From a virus, in IMG/VR virus record IMGVR_UViG_3300036832_000468, positions 1-25,486 of that record: a stretch of DNA of 25,486 nt; one strand, given 5' to 3'. Below are positions 15,122-20,801 of the stretch, piece by piece (within the stretch, counting starts at the first letter, position 1; each line of letters starts with the position of its first letter). The notes below the pieces were generated by a model. That model was not told the origin of the DNA. It did no database searches and saw only the letters and a list, made by a program, of their open reading frames with translations. The position numbers and the translations under genes were made by a program.

Positions 15122-16036
15122 ATGAACGCTTTCGCTCCCGCCCAGTCTTTCCGCCAAGTCCGTTTCGGCTCGGGCTCCACCATCCTGAAAGCCCGCGACG
15201 ATCAGCCGATTTCCCTGGACGACATCGCCGCGCGGGCGCCCGCAGTGTTCGCCACCGAACGCCACGAAAGCCGCTCGGAACGCTATGAATTCATTGACAC
15301 GCGTTCTGTCATGCAAGGCCTGATTGACAACGGCTTTGGCGTCTTTGAGGTGCGCCAAGGCGGATCGCGGATCGAAGGCAAGCGCGAGTTCACAAAGCAT
15401 ATGCTGCGCCTTCGCTACCGTGGCGCGGGCGGGACCGGCGCCCTGATCAACAACCGCGATCAGATCGCCCCTGAGGTCGTTTTGACCAACGCGCATGACG
15501 GAACGGCCAGCTGGCAAATGGGCGCCGGTTGCTTCCGGGTGATCTGCACCAATGGCCTGATCGCGGGCGATATGTTCGATTATGTCCGCATTCGCCACAA
15601 CCGCGCGGGCCCGGAACAAGTCATCGAAGGCGCCTATCGTATCCTTGAGCAATTCCCGCGCATGATTGAGAGCGCTCAGGGAATGGCCGATGTCAGCCTC
15701 GACCGTGGCGAGGCGCTGGTGTTCGCCGAAGCCGCCCGACAGCTGCGCTGGGACGACCCGAACGCGGCGCCCGTCGAAGCCGCCCAGCTGCTCCAGCCGC
15801 GCCGCATCGCCGACCGGGCGCCGGACCTCTGGTCGACCTTCAACGTCGCGCAAGAGCACCTGCTCAGGGGCGGCGACCATTACGTGCACCGCTCCGAGAC
15901 CGGGCGCCGCTCGCATCGCCAGACGGGCGAAATCCGCTCGATTGACGACACCTCAAAGCTCAACCGCGCGCTCTGGACCCTCGCCCAAGGCATGGCCGAT
16001 CTGAAAGCCGGGCGCGAACTCAACGTCGCGGCCTAG
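15122..16036 (+). CDS. DUF932 family phage/plasmid protein
   Basis: The 304-aa product matches DUF932 in overall build. An N-terminal beta-rich part (YEFIDTRSVMQGLIDNGFGV) leads to RFRKHMLRLR-type residues (EFTKHMLRLRYRG), then a conserved core with EVVLTNAHDGTASWQMGAG and FRVICTNGLIAGDMF. The C-terminal signature is WSTFNVAQEHLLRGG with a basic TGRRSHRQTGEIRSIDD. These proteins are common on plasmids and phages of Proteobacteria; their biochemical function is not established to my knowledge. The gene has its own operator/promoter region. The ATG at 15122 is chosen because an upstream frame extension runs through the operators. Confidence 0.9.
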   Translation: MNAFAPAQSFRQVRFGSGSTILKARDDQPISLDDIAARAPAVFATERHESRSERYEFIDTRSVMQGLIDNGFGVFEVRQGGSRIEGKREFTKHMLRLRYRGAGGTGALINNRDQIAPEVVLTNAHDGTASWQMGAGCFRVICTNGLIAGDMFDYVRIRHNRAGPEQVIEGAYRILEQFPRMIESAQGMADVSLDRGEALVFAEAARQLRWDDPNAAPVEAAQLLQPRRIADRAPDLWSTFNVAQEHLLRGGDHYVHRSETGRRSHRQTGEIRSIDDTSKLNRALWTLAQGMADLKAGRELNVAA

Positions 16037-16049
16037 GCCGCGAAAGGCG

Positions 16050-16072
16050 GGCGCCGCTCCTGAGGCGGCGCC
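16050..16072 (+). terminator. GC-rich hairpin after the DUF932 gene
   Basis: GGCGCCGC (16050-16057) pairs perfectly with GCGGCGCC (16065-16072) across a 7-nt loop in the 64-bp gap. It is followed by GCTCCCCTC rather than a T-run, so it may be an attenuator or mRNA-stabilising stem rather than a full terminator. Confidence 0.45.
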
Positions 16073-16100
16073 GCTCCCCTCACACAAGGAATCCCCTCCC

Positions 16101-16367
16101 GTGCGACACTCGACCCTTTCCCCTGACACCGTCATCGGCGCCGCGATCTGGGCGCCCTACCTGATCAACGGCGACGAGTCCGGCCTGGACGCGACAGAGC
16201 TTGAGTTGATCGACTCTTGGCTGATCCGCCGCAACCTCGCCCGCTGTGACTTTGTCGACGTCTCCGAGCCGCATTTCAGCTGGGCTTACGGCTGGTATAC
16301 CGGCGACAGCATTCCGGGCGGGGAAATCGCCGAATACACCTATTACCGCGCCCGGCTGGAGGCCTGA
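16101..16367 (+). CDS. Small conserved phage protein (88 aa; DUF6926-like pattern)
   Basis: It begins at GTG (16101) ten bases after AAGGA. The protein has the sequence pattern APYLINGDESGLDATELELI, then a helix (DSWLIRRNLARCDFVDVSE), then FSWAYGWYTGDSIPGGEIAE followed by YTYYRARLEA. This layout (a [Y/W]LINGD-x-SGL motif, a single-helix middle and a Trp/Tyr-rich beta end) is a recurrent small phage/plasmid protein. The DUF number is from memory and unchecked. No enzymatic residues stand out. Its end carries the shared GGAGGCCTGA junction. Confidence 0.75.
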   Translation: MRHSTLSPDTVIGAAIWAPYLINGDESGLDATELELIDSWLIRRNLARCDFVDVSEPHFSWAYGWYTGDSIPGGEIAEYTYYRARLEA

Positions 16368-16371
16368 CCCG

Positions 16372-16842
16372 ATGTCCGCGCACCTCTGTTCACACAACGA
16401 CATCCGGGCGCTGGTGACCTTCGCCTTTGACCAGTGCAACGCGATGGACCTGATCGGCCTGGACCCGAACGAACTCGGCGCCCTGCTCTGGGCCGAGAAC
16501 GCCCGCAGTCTCCGCACCCGCTATCAGGAGCGCGCCGCCGCGTATTTCCCGCTGTCGCCTATCGTCGGCCAGCTATACGACCACCGCCGAGTCCTGCTCG
16601 ACCGTTTCAGCCTCCTGAAACAGCTTGACCATTACGATTACCAGTCATGCGAGAGCAGCGACTATCAGACCCGTCCAGCCGCCAAGGCGGTAGCGATCAT
16701 GCGCCATTGCGTGCTGTCGGACCTCGGCCTGACTCAGGCTCAGGCCGAAGCCGCCCGCGCCTACAAGGACGCCCCTTGGGGCCTGGACGACGACGACGAC
16801 GAAACCGCAACCGCGCCCGGCGCCTGGAGGGTCGCGCAATGA
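16372..16842 (+). CDS. Conserved phage/plasmid protein of unknown function (156 aa)
   Basis: The start at 16372 lies next to the GGAGG of the previous gene's last codons. The N-terminus (MSAHLCSHNDIRALVTFAFD) and the central LLWAENARSLRTRYQER (about 40-56), followed by LKQLDHYDYQSCESSDYQ (about 81-98), identify a family seen on many phages and plasmids. Its hallmark is LAENxxSxxxRY followed by (D/A)YQSCE. The C-terminus has YKDAPWGLDDDDDE, an acidic tail. No function is known to me. It overlaps the DUF3768 gene by ATGA, a pairing that is itself common. Confidence 0.8.
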   Translation: MSAHLCSHNDIRALVTFAFDQCNAMDLIGLDPNELGALLWAENARSLRTRYQERAAAYFPLSPIVGQLYDHRRVLLDRFSLLKQLDHYDYQSCESSDYQTRPAAKAVAIMRHCVLSDLGLTQAQAEAARAYKDAPWGLDDDDDETATAPGAWRVAQ

Positions 16843-17162
16843 TCGAAACCATCGCCCGGCTGAACGATCTGGCGCGCGGCGCCATGGGCGTCACCTGTCG
16901 ACTCGTCCAGACCTCGGGAATCAACGCTCTGGCGCCCGAAGCCCAGAGCGCGATCCGGGAGGCTGTGGAGCGCTTCGACGCCTTCGGCCCGGACAATGAC
17001 CCTTACGGGGAACGGGATTTCGGGGCCTTCGACCACGACGGACAACGGGTCTTTTGGAAGATCGACTATTACGACCGTAATCTGAAGTTCGCCAGCGACT
17101 GCCCAGCCGATCCGCTGAAAACCGTTCGCGTCCTAACCATCATGCTCGCATCGGAATACTGA
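16839..17162 (+). CDS. DUF3768 family protein
   Basis: The 107-aa product has the family signature almost unaltered. MIETIARLNDLAR opens it, GVTCRLVQTSGINALAPEAQ follows at about 17-36, then FDAFGPDNDPYGERDFGAF at 46-64 and VFWKIDYYDRNLKFAS at 71-86. DUF3768 proteins are small and cytosolic, spread on plasmids, phages and conjugative elements of alphaproteobacteria. Biochemistry is unknown. Its stop is directly before the 17174-17231 operator/promoter, so it closes this sub-operon. Confidence 0.92.
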   Translation: MIETIARLNDLARGAMGVTCRLVQTSGINALAPEAQSAIREAVERFDAFGPDNDPYGERDFGAFDHDGQRVFWKIDYYDRNLKFASDCPADPLKTVRVLTIMLASEY

Positions 17163-17173
17163 CCGGCTGGGAC

Positions 17174-17231
17174 CTTGTGAAATATTTTCACAAGGGACCT
17201 TGCCAAGCCTGCTAGACCGTATACCTTACGG
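17174..17231 (+). promoter_or_regulatory. Operator-promoter with two dyads upstream of the 17274 operon
   Basis: A 21-bp palindrome with 9-bp arms (CTTGTGAAA at 17174-17182, TTTCACAAG at 17186-17194, centre TAT) contains a perfect TGTGA-N7-TCACA. It is followed by TTGCCA (17200-17205), a 16-nt spacer and TACCTT (17222-17227), a plausible sigma70 promoter. CCGTA-N5-TACGG (17217-17231) covers that -10. The first dyad lies just upstream of the -35 and the second overlaps the -10, so activation or repression are both possible. Confidence 0.7.
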
Positions 17232-17273
17232 ATTGAGACGGGGCGCGGCCCCAACCCCAAGGAGACCGACCGA

Positions 17274-17453
17274 ATGTTTCGCCTGACCTTCACCACCGGC
17301 AATGAGGCCTTCGAAGATGAGCCCAACCGCGAAGCCGCGCGCATTCTGCGCGAGATCGCCCGCACCCTGGAGCGCGGCGACTCGTACGGCTACGCCTACG
17401 ATCACAACGGGAACCGCGTCGGCGAGTTCTCCCTGACCCAAACGGAGGCCTGA
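17274..17453 (+). CDS. Small conserved phage/plasmid protein (59 aa)
   Basis: The product begins MFRLTFTTGNEAFEDEPNRE and continues AARILREIARTLERGDSYG, then ends DHNGNRVGEFSLTQTEA. This shape (a strand with TGNxAF, a helix ARILRxIAxxLExG, then a GNxVGxF strand) is a very frequent small protein in phages and plasmids of alphaproteobacteria. Function is unknown. It is the first gene behind the 17174-17231 promoter. AAGGAGA lies about ten bases before the ATG, one of the strongest ribosome-binding sites of the block. It ends in GGAGGCCTGA. Confidence 0.85.
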   Translation: MFRLTFTTGNEAFEDEPNREAARILREIARTLERGDSYGYAYDHNGNRVGEFSLTQTEA

Positions 17454-17456
17454 GCG

Positions 17457-17774
17457 ATGTTCGCCTTTGGACGCCACCCCGGCGAAGACATCAAGACCGC
17501 CGCCGCCTGGGGCGCCCGCGCCATCTTCAAGCACGGCGAAATCGACCTGCTGCACGACCGGATGCAGATGGTTGGCGGCGACGACCAGACCCGCCAGGAA
17601 CTGGCCGCCTGGATCAACAAGACCGGCCTGCCCAAGGTCAAGGCCCTGGTCAGCCGCCTGTACGGCGGCGACTCGGACGTGGTGACCTTTGACGACGGCC
17701 GTTTTCACATCGAAGCGTCGCCGCAGGCCAGCCACGGCTATCTCTACATCGGCGCCTGGAAGCTGGAGCCCTGA
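17457..17774 (+). CDS. Early protein of unknown function (105 aa)
   Basis: The ATG at 17457 is four bases after the previous stop. The product has an N-terminal helical part (EDIKTAAAWGARAIFKHGEI, 10-29), a second helical segment with DQTRQELAAWINKTGLPKVK (about 43-62), and a beta-rich end (VVTFDDGRFHIEASPQASHG, then YLYIGAWKLEP). No family is recognised. The last codons GAG CCC TGA again sit where the next gene's ribosome-binding site must be. Confidence 0.7.
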   Translation: MFAFGRHPGEDIKTAAAWGARAIFKHGEIDLLHDRMQMVGGDDQTRQELAAWINKTGLPKVKALVSRLYGGDSDVVTFDDGRFHIEASPQASHGYLYIGAWKLEP

Positions 17775-17777
17775 CTC

Positions 17778-18149
17778 ATGTATCTCGACCTCCGCAACCC
17801 CGGCGCCTTCGCCGAGCACGCCGACAAGGAAGGCCTCGCCACCGCCCAGCGCGTGCGCCTGGAGCAGCGGCTGGCGCGCCGTCTGGTCAAGCGCCTCTTG
17901 GCCGCTGGCCTCGCCCTCTCGATCTACGACGGCGAAGAATGGGCCCTCACCCGCTCCCGCGATCTGGACGCGATCTGGGGCGCCCTGGGCGAGACCGACA
18001 GCGACCTGATCCGGGCCTATGACAGCCAAGGCGAGCACGTCGGATTCGTCACCCTGATCTGGGGCAACGGCGAGGACCTGCTCAGCGACTGGACGGACGG
18101 CGGCGTGGTCGACGGGATCGCCCGTGATCTGGTCGGCCTGGAGGCTTGA
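17778..18149 (+). CDS. Early protein of unknown function (123 aa)
   Basis: The N-terminal half is a basic helical segment (AQRVRLEQRLARRLVKRLLA, about 23-42). The second half is beta-rich and acidic (LSIYDGEEWALTRSRDLDAI; GFVTLIWGNGEDLLSDWTDG; ending ARDLVGLEA). The basic helix could contact nucleic acid, but no defined DNA-binding fold is visible. The gene lies between coupled neighbours and ends in GGAGGCTTGA. Confidence 0.7.
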   Translation: MYLDLRNPGAFAEHADKEGLATAQRVRLEQRLARRLVKRLLAAGLALSIYDGEEWALTRSRDLDAIWGALGETDSDLIRAYDSQGEHVGFVTLIWGNGEDLLSDWTDGGVVDGIARDLVGLEA

Positions 18150-18152
18150 GCC

Positions 18153-18392
18153 ATGAACCACCGACGCCGCGCGAAGCTGAGCCGCCTGATGGTCAAGATC
18201 GACGCGCTCATGCCGCCCCTGGGCCGCCTGCGCGAGGATGTGGACGCGGTCCTTACAGCCGAGTTCGAGGACCGCCAGAGGTCTAGCGATGACGCCGTAG
18301 ACCAGCTGCAGGCCGCTTGCCAAGCCATGATCGAAGCCGAGCGCAAGCTGGCCTCAGCCGTGCTCGCCCTGGACAACATTGAGGAGCCCTGA
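18153..18392 (+). CDS. Early helical protein of unknown function (79 aa)
   Basis: The sequence is predicted almost entirely helical: MNHRRRAKLSRLMVKIDALM, then RLREDVDAVLTAEFEDRQRS and VDQLQAACQAMIEAERKLAS, ending DNIEEP. A basic start followed by acidic heptad-like repeats suggests a small coiled-coil dimer. No domain is recognised. Its last codons GAG GAG CCC TGA supply the ribosome-binding site for the next gene. Confidence 0.68.
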   Translation: MNHRRRAKLSRLMVKIDALMPPLGRLREDVDAVLTAEFEDRQRSSDDAVDQLQAACQAMIEAERKLASAVLALDNIEEP

Positions 18393-18394
18393 CC

Positions 18395-18658
18395 ATGCAC
18401 CCCGCCTACAAAGGCCCGTACACCGTCGCCCTGATGGCCACCGGCCAGGGCTCGGCCCAGCCGTTCCGCCACACGGACGGCGCCATGATCATCCTCGGCA
18501 ATGACGCCGAGGGCGAGAGCGCCCCGGTGCTGCACATCCCCATGCGCACCCGGCCCAAGCGGGGCGAGGCCTGGAAGACCAGCGACCCGGATCAGGAGGC
18601 TTTCGCCCGCGCCCTGGTCAAGGCCCTCAACGCCTACAGCGACGTGGAGGCCGTCTAG
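18395..18658 (+). CDS. Early protein of unknown function (87 aa), directly before parS
   Basis: MHPAYKGPYTVALMATGQGS opens a beta-rich N-terminus, followed by a beta hairpin (AMIILGNDAEGESAPVLHIP) and a C-terminal helix (DQEAFARALVKALNAYSDVE). It resembles small single-domain phage accessory proteins, but I cannot name a family. It is the last gene before the intergenic parS palindrome and may end the 17274 operon. Confidence 0.7.
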   Translation: MHPAYKGPYTVALMATGQGSAQPFRHTDGAMIILGNDAEGESAPVLHIPMRTRPKRGEAWKTSDPDQEAFARALVKALNAYSDVEAV

Positions 18659-18671
18659 GCCGCCCGTTCCA

Positions 18672-18689
18672 ATGTTTCACGTGAAACAT
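18672..18689. other. parS centromere-like site (perfect 18-bp palindrome)
   Basis: The sequence ATGTTTCACGTGAAACAT is a perfect palindrome and contains TGTTTCACGTGAAACA, the consensus bacterial chromosomal parS element bound by ParB/Spo0J, used also in Caulobacter. It sits alone in the 58-bp gap between 18658 and 18717 and is not part of any gene. I saw no second copy in this window. A ParB-type HTH protein is not encoded here, so host ParB is the probable ligand; use as a phage operator is an alternative. Confidence 0.88.
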
Positions 18690-18716
18690 CAGCACAAACG
18701 ATAGGACCCTAACGAC

Positions 18717-19100
18717 ATGCTCAAGCTGAGCCGCAAGGACCTCAACAAGCTCGCCGAACTTGGCGGGGACGCTAACGAACTGTGGGGCGAACTGGACACC
18801 CTGCTCGCCAAATTCGGCGACGAACTCGATGCGCTGCTGGAGAAGCTGCGCGAGGTCCAGACCGAGGCGGCTGGGATAATGGACGACGCCGCCAACGAGG
18901 CCAAGTCCTACTACGAGGAAAAATCCGAGACGTGGCAGGAAGGCGAGCGCGGCGGCCGGTACGCCGAATGGAAGGACCGCCTGCGCGAGATCGCCGACGC
19001 CATCAACGAGGATATCGAGCCGCCTGAGGTCGCAATGCCAGACCGTCCCGACTGGATCGGCGACTTGGAAGACCCCGACTTTTCCGAGTGCGAGTTCTAG
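18717..19100 (+). CDS. Acidic coiled-coil protein of unknown function (127 aa)
   Basis: The first gene after the parS palindrome. After a basic start (MLKLSRKDLNKLAELGGDAN) residues 20-85 form acidic helix with heptad-like spacing (ELDTLLAKFGDELDALLEKL), then GRYAEWKDRLREIADAINED and a strongly acidic tail ending DFSECEF. The total charge is very negative, like DNA-mimic or enzyme-inhibitor proteins of phages, though no specific family is recognised. AGGA about ten bases upstream supports the ATG. The parS site 28 bp upstream could affect its expression. Confidence 0.75.
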   Translation: MLKLSRKDLNKLAELGGDANELWGELDTLLAKFGDELDALLEKLREVQTEAAGIMDDAANEAKSYYEEKSETWQEGERGGRYAEWKDRLREIADAINEDIEPPEVAMPDRPDWIGDLEDPDFSECEF

Positions 19101-19102
19101 CC

Positions 19103-19471
19103 ATGACCTTCAAGAGCCCGACGCAACCGCTGTGCCGCTGGTGCGGCAAGCCGATCCCGAAATGGACCCGCAACCTGTACTTTGGCCAGTCGCCGCGCAG
19201 CGACGCCTTTTCCCGGTCGTTCGCCGAGAAGCCTGCGAACCGCGAAGACGCGCAGCGGCTGGTCAACGAGAAGATCGTTTCCGTGCGCTACTGGGACACG
19301 CCAGACGAACCCCGACACGTCCACATGGCCAGCAGCTGGGACGGCGAGAGCTACACCGACCAGTTTTTTCACAGCGCCGATTGCGCCCGCGCCATGGGCT
19401 ACGCCGCCGCGCACAACGGCTGGACCGCAGAGGCCTATGACACCGCCACCGCCGCCCGGAGGACCAAATGA
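19103..19471 (+). CDS. Putative zinc-binding protein (122 aa)
   Basis: Residues 11-14 form a Cys-x2-Cys knuckle (CRWCGKPI), and a second half-site lies at FFHSADCARAMGYAA with H90 and C94. Such a C-x2-C / H-x3-C pair, followed by an amphipathic helix, is typical of single treble-clef or FCS-type zinc fingers common in phages. The segment between is polar (KIVSVRYWDTPDEPRHVHMA). DNA, RNA or protein binding are all possible. The ATG at 19103 is preferred to an upstream GTG inside the previous gene. It overlaps the microprotein downstream by ATGA. Confidence 0.72.
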   Translation: MTFKSPTQPLCRWCGKPIPKWTRNLYFGQSPRSDAFSRSFAEKPANREDAQRLVNEKIVSVRYWDTPDEPRHVHMASSWDGESYTDQFFHSADCARAMGYAAAHNGWTAEAYDTATAARRTK

Positions 19472-19524
19472 CCCTTTTCATCTGCTTCATCGTCGGGCTA
19501 CTGCTCGGCAAAGGACACGACTAG
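19468..19524 (+). CDS. 18-aa single-helix membrane microprotein candidate
   Basis: The reading frame encodes MTLFICFIVGLLLGKGHD. It has a textbook GGAGG seven bases before the ATG, overlaps the previous stop by ATGA, and its TAG is followed immediately by the ATG of the next gene. Such perfect packing makes translation probable. The hydrophobic core with a small-residue VGLLLG spacing could insert in the membrane. The function is unknown. Confidence 0.55.
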   Translation: MTLFICFIVGLLLGKGHD

Positions 19525-19770
19525 ATGACGCCCGCTGAACTCACCGCCGCCCTTGACGAACTGGGCCACCGCTGGGGCCTGGGCCGCGCCCTGCGGCCAT
19601 CCGAGCTTGGCCGCGTCGTGCGCCTGCCCGGCAAGGACCCCGGCCAGTCCGTCCGCGACTACGAAAGCGGCGAAACCCGCATCCCTGGTCCGTTCTCGGT
19701 CGCCGTCGAACTGCTGCTGGCGGGCGGGTTGCCGCCCGATGGTTTGGCCGTGCTGCGCAAGGCCGCCTGA
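19525..19770 (+). CDS. HTH (XRE-like) protein (81 aa)
   Basis: Residues 25-60 read PSELGRVVRLPGKDPGQSVR followed by DYESGETRIPGPFSVAVELL. The second block is the hallmark of degenerate XRE-type helix-turn-helix proteins of the form (V/L)RxWExGxxxIPGPVAVAxELL. N-terminal MTPAELTAALDELGHRWGLG is the first helix pair. It likely binds DNA as a dimer. It is the last gene before the strong terminator at 19777-19823. A direct role in controlling the early block is possible but not shown. Confidence 0.72.
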   Translation: MTPAELTAALDELGHRWGLGRALRPSELGRVVRLPGKDPGQSVRDYESGETRIPGPFSVAVELLLAGGLPPDGLAVLRKAA

Positions 19771-19776
19771 ACGGCG

Positions 19777-19823
19777 AAACCCGCCAGACTTGGGGCGTCA
19801 TGGGCTGACGATCTGGCGGGTTT
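19777..19823 (+). terminator. Rho-independent terminator of the early block
   Basis: A perfect 12-bp stem, AAACCCGCCAGA (19777-19788) with TCTGGCGGGTTT (19812-19823), encloses a 23-nt loop that itself holds a small CGTCA/TGACG stem. The descending arm ends in TTT followed by CTGACTGG. It starts six bases after the HTH gene stop and separates it from the 19902 promoter. Confidence 0.8.
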
Positions 19824-19901
19824 CTGACTGGCGGGTCCGCGACGGGGCGCAGCGCGTCAGCTGCGGAATCCCCTACCCTTTTTGTGGAGGTCGTCAAGGG
19901 C

Positions 19902-19930
19902 TTGCCATAGTTTAACCATTGACATAGGGT
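19902..19930 (+). promoter_or_regulatory. Promoter for the 60-aa membrane protein, possibly leaderless
   Basis: TTGCCA (19902-19907), a 17-nt spacer, and TAGGGT (19925-19930) form a reasonable sigma70 promoter. The ATG at 19938 begins seven bases after the -10, so the transcript would start at or next to the start codon, giving a leaderless or near-leaderless mRNA. No ribosome-binding site is present, which is consistent with that. The region from 19771 to 19937 holds only this promoter and the terminator. Confidence 0.6.
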
Positions 19931-19937
19931 CACAGTT

Positions 19938-20120
19938 ATGGATCGCCCGACGAGCGCCGCTGAATTTATCAAGTCTTTGGAAGACTTGCGCGACGGTATG
20001 CTCGCGCAACGCCGCCGCTTGACCCGCTGGACCCGGATCACCCTGGTCCTGGCCGGTCTCAACTTCGGCTTTGCATTGCTCAACGGCGGCTTTCTATTGT
20101 TCCGTCTGTTTCGCCATTAA
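19938..20120 (+). CDS. Small membrane protein with C-terminal TM helix (60 aa)
   Basis: The N-terminal half is a charged helix (AAEFIKSLEDLRDGMLAQRR) with a basic RRRLTRWTR patch. Residues about 34-56 form one membrane span (ITLVLAGLNFGFALLNGGFL) ending LLFRLFRH. It has its own promoter and stands alone between a terminator and a convergent-operon junction, a setting often seen for superinfection-exclusion, toxin-like or regulatory membrane peptides of temperate phages. The sequence itself shows only the topology. Confidence 0.65.
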   Translation: MDRPTSAAEFIKSLEDLRDGMLAQRRRLTRWTRITLVLAGLNFGFALLNGGFLLFRLFRH

Positions 20121-20189
20121 GGGCCAGAGCGCGCCGAAACCTCAGGTCGGCGCTAGATAGGCCCATAGCCGGCCCCGGAGGGGGCGCCA

Positions 20190-20242
20190 GCGGCCGGAAG
20201 CGGTTTTTTGGTATGGGAGTGCCAGAAACCATTTCCGGCCGC
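20190..20242. terminator. Large inverted repeat at convergent junction, bidirectional terminator candidate
   Basis: GCGGCCGGAA (20190-20199) pairs with TTCCGGCCGC (20233-20242), and after one G-T pair and one mismatch GGTTT (20202-20206) pairs with AAACC (20226-20230). The loop is 19 nt. T-rich tracts lie inside the structure (TTTTTT at 20204-20209), so the classical T-run position is not met exactly. It lies between the stops of the opposing units at 20120 and 20266. The rest of the 145-bp gap shows only minor GC-rich dyads. Confidence 0.55.
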
Positions 20243-20265
20243 CCACGGCCTTCCTAGCGCCGTTT

Positions 20266-20793
20266 TCAAAACCCGAACTTGTCGGCTATGGCGCCCAGCA
20301 CCCGCGACAGGGCCCGGCAGTTCAGGCTGTAGTCCTGGCCGCCCCGGCTGAGGCTGCGCAGCGCCCGCCCCTCGCCCGCCACCCGCCACAGCGACGTGGC
20401 CTCCCGCGACGTCCTGGCCAGCCCGCCCATGTCGGCCAGCTGCTTGGCCCGCCACGCCCGCCACGGGGCGATGTCCTTGGGCGGCCGGTGCGATCCGATC
20501 CGGTCGAAATCCGAGGTCGGCCAGGAATCGACCGCCTCGTAACACACCCGGAAGAACAACCCCGCCTCGTACTCGGCCGCATCGAGGGCGCCGTGATCGT
20601 ACAGCGCCCTGAGGCCGTCCCGCGACCACACCCGCAGCCGTCCATCGGCCTGCTCGACATCCTCGCCGCGCCGCTCGGCCAGCTGGGCCGTCTGGGCGAG
20701 ACTGGCCTTGAGCGCGTCCCGCTCCACCCGCGCCTTGAGACCCTGCTCGACCCTCAGGAGGCGGTTGCGCTGCTGCTGCTCGATCCGGTTCAT
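20266..20793 (-). CDS. Unknown protein, possibly DUF6456-like, end of replication operon
   Basis: The 175-aa product is helical. A basic N-terminus (MNRIEQQQRNRLLRVEQGLK) leads to ALYDHGALDAAEYEAGLFFR (about 65-84), AWRAKQLADMGGLARTSREA, and a terminal SLNCRALSRVLGAIADKFGF. The pattern 'helical insert ... LxxALxxLAxxYG at the C-terminus' is reminiscent of DUF6456, which occurs in alphaproteobacterial chromosomes and phages, but I hold this weakly. The ATG at 20793 is preferred over a TTG at 20805 because GAGG lies six bases before it. It is the last gene of the leftward operon. Confidence 0.65.
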   Translation of the reverse strand: MNRIEQQQRNRLLRVEQGLKARVERDALKASLAQTAQLAERRGEDVEQADGRLRVWSRDGLRALYDHGALDAAEYEAGLFFRVCYEAVDSWPTSDFDRIGSHRPPKDIAPWRAWRAKQLADMGGLARTSREATSLWRVAGEGRALRSLSRGGQDYSLNCRALSRVLGAIADKFGF

Positions 20794-20801
20794 GACTGGC
20801 C

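Noticed and set aside
19919-19924. TTGACA as an alternative -35 before the 60-aa membrane gene
   Set aside because: The matching -10 would fall inside the gene (near 19942) and has no resemblance to a -10; the TTGCCA/TAGGGT pair fits better.
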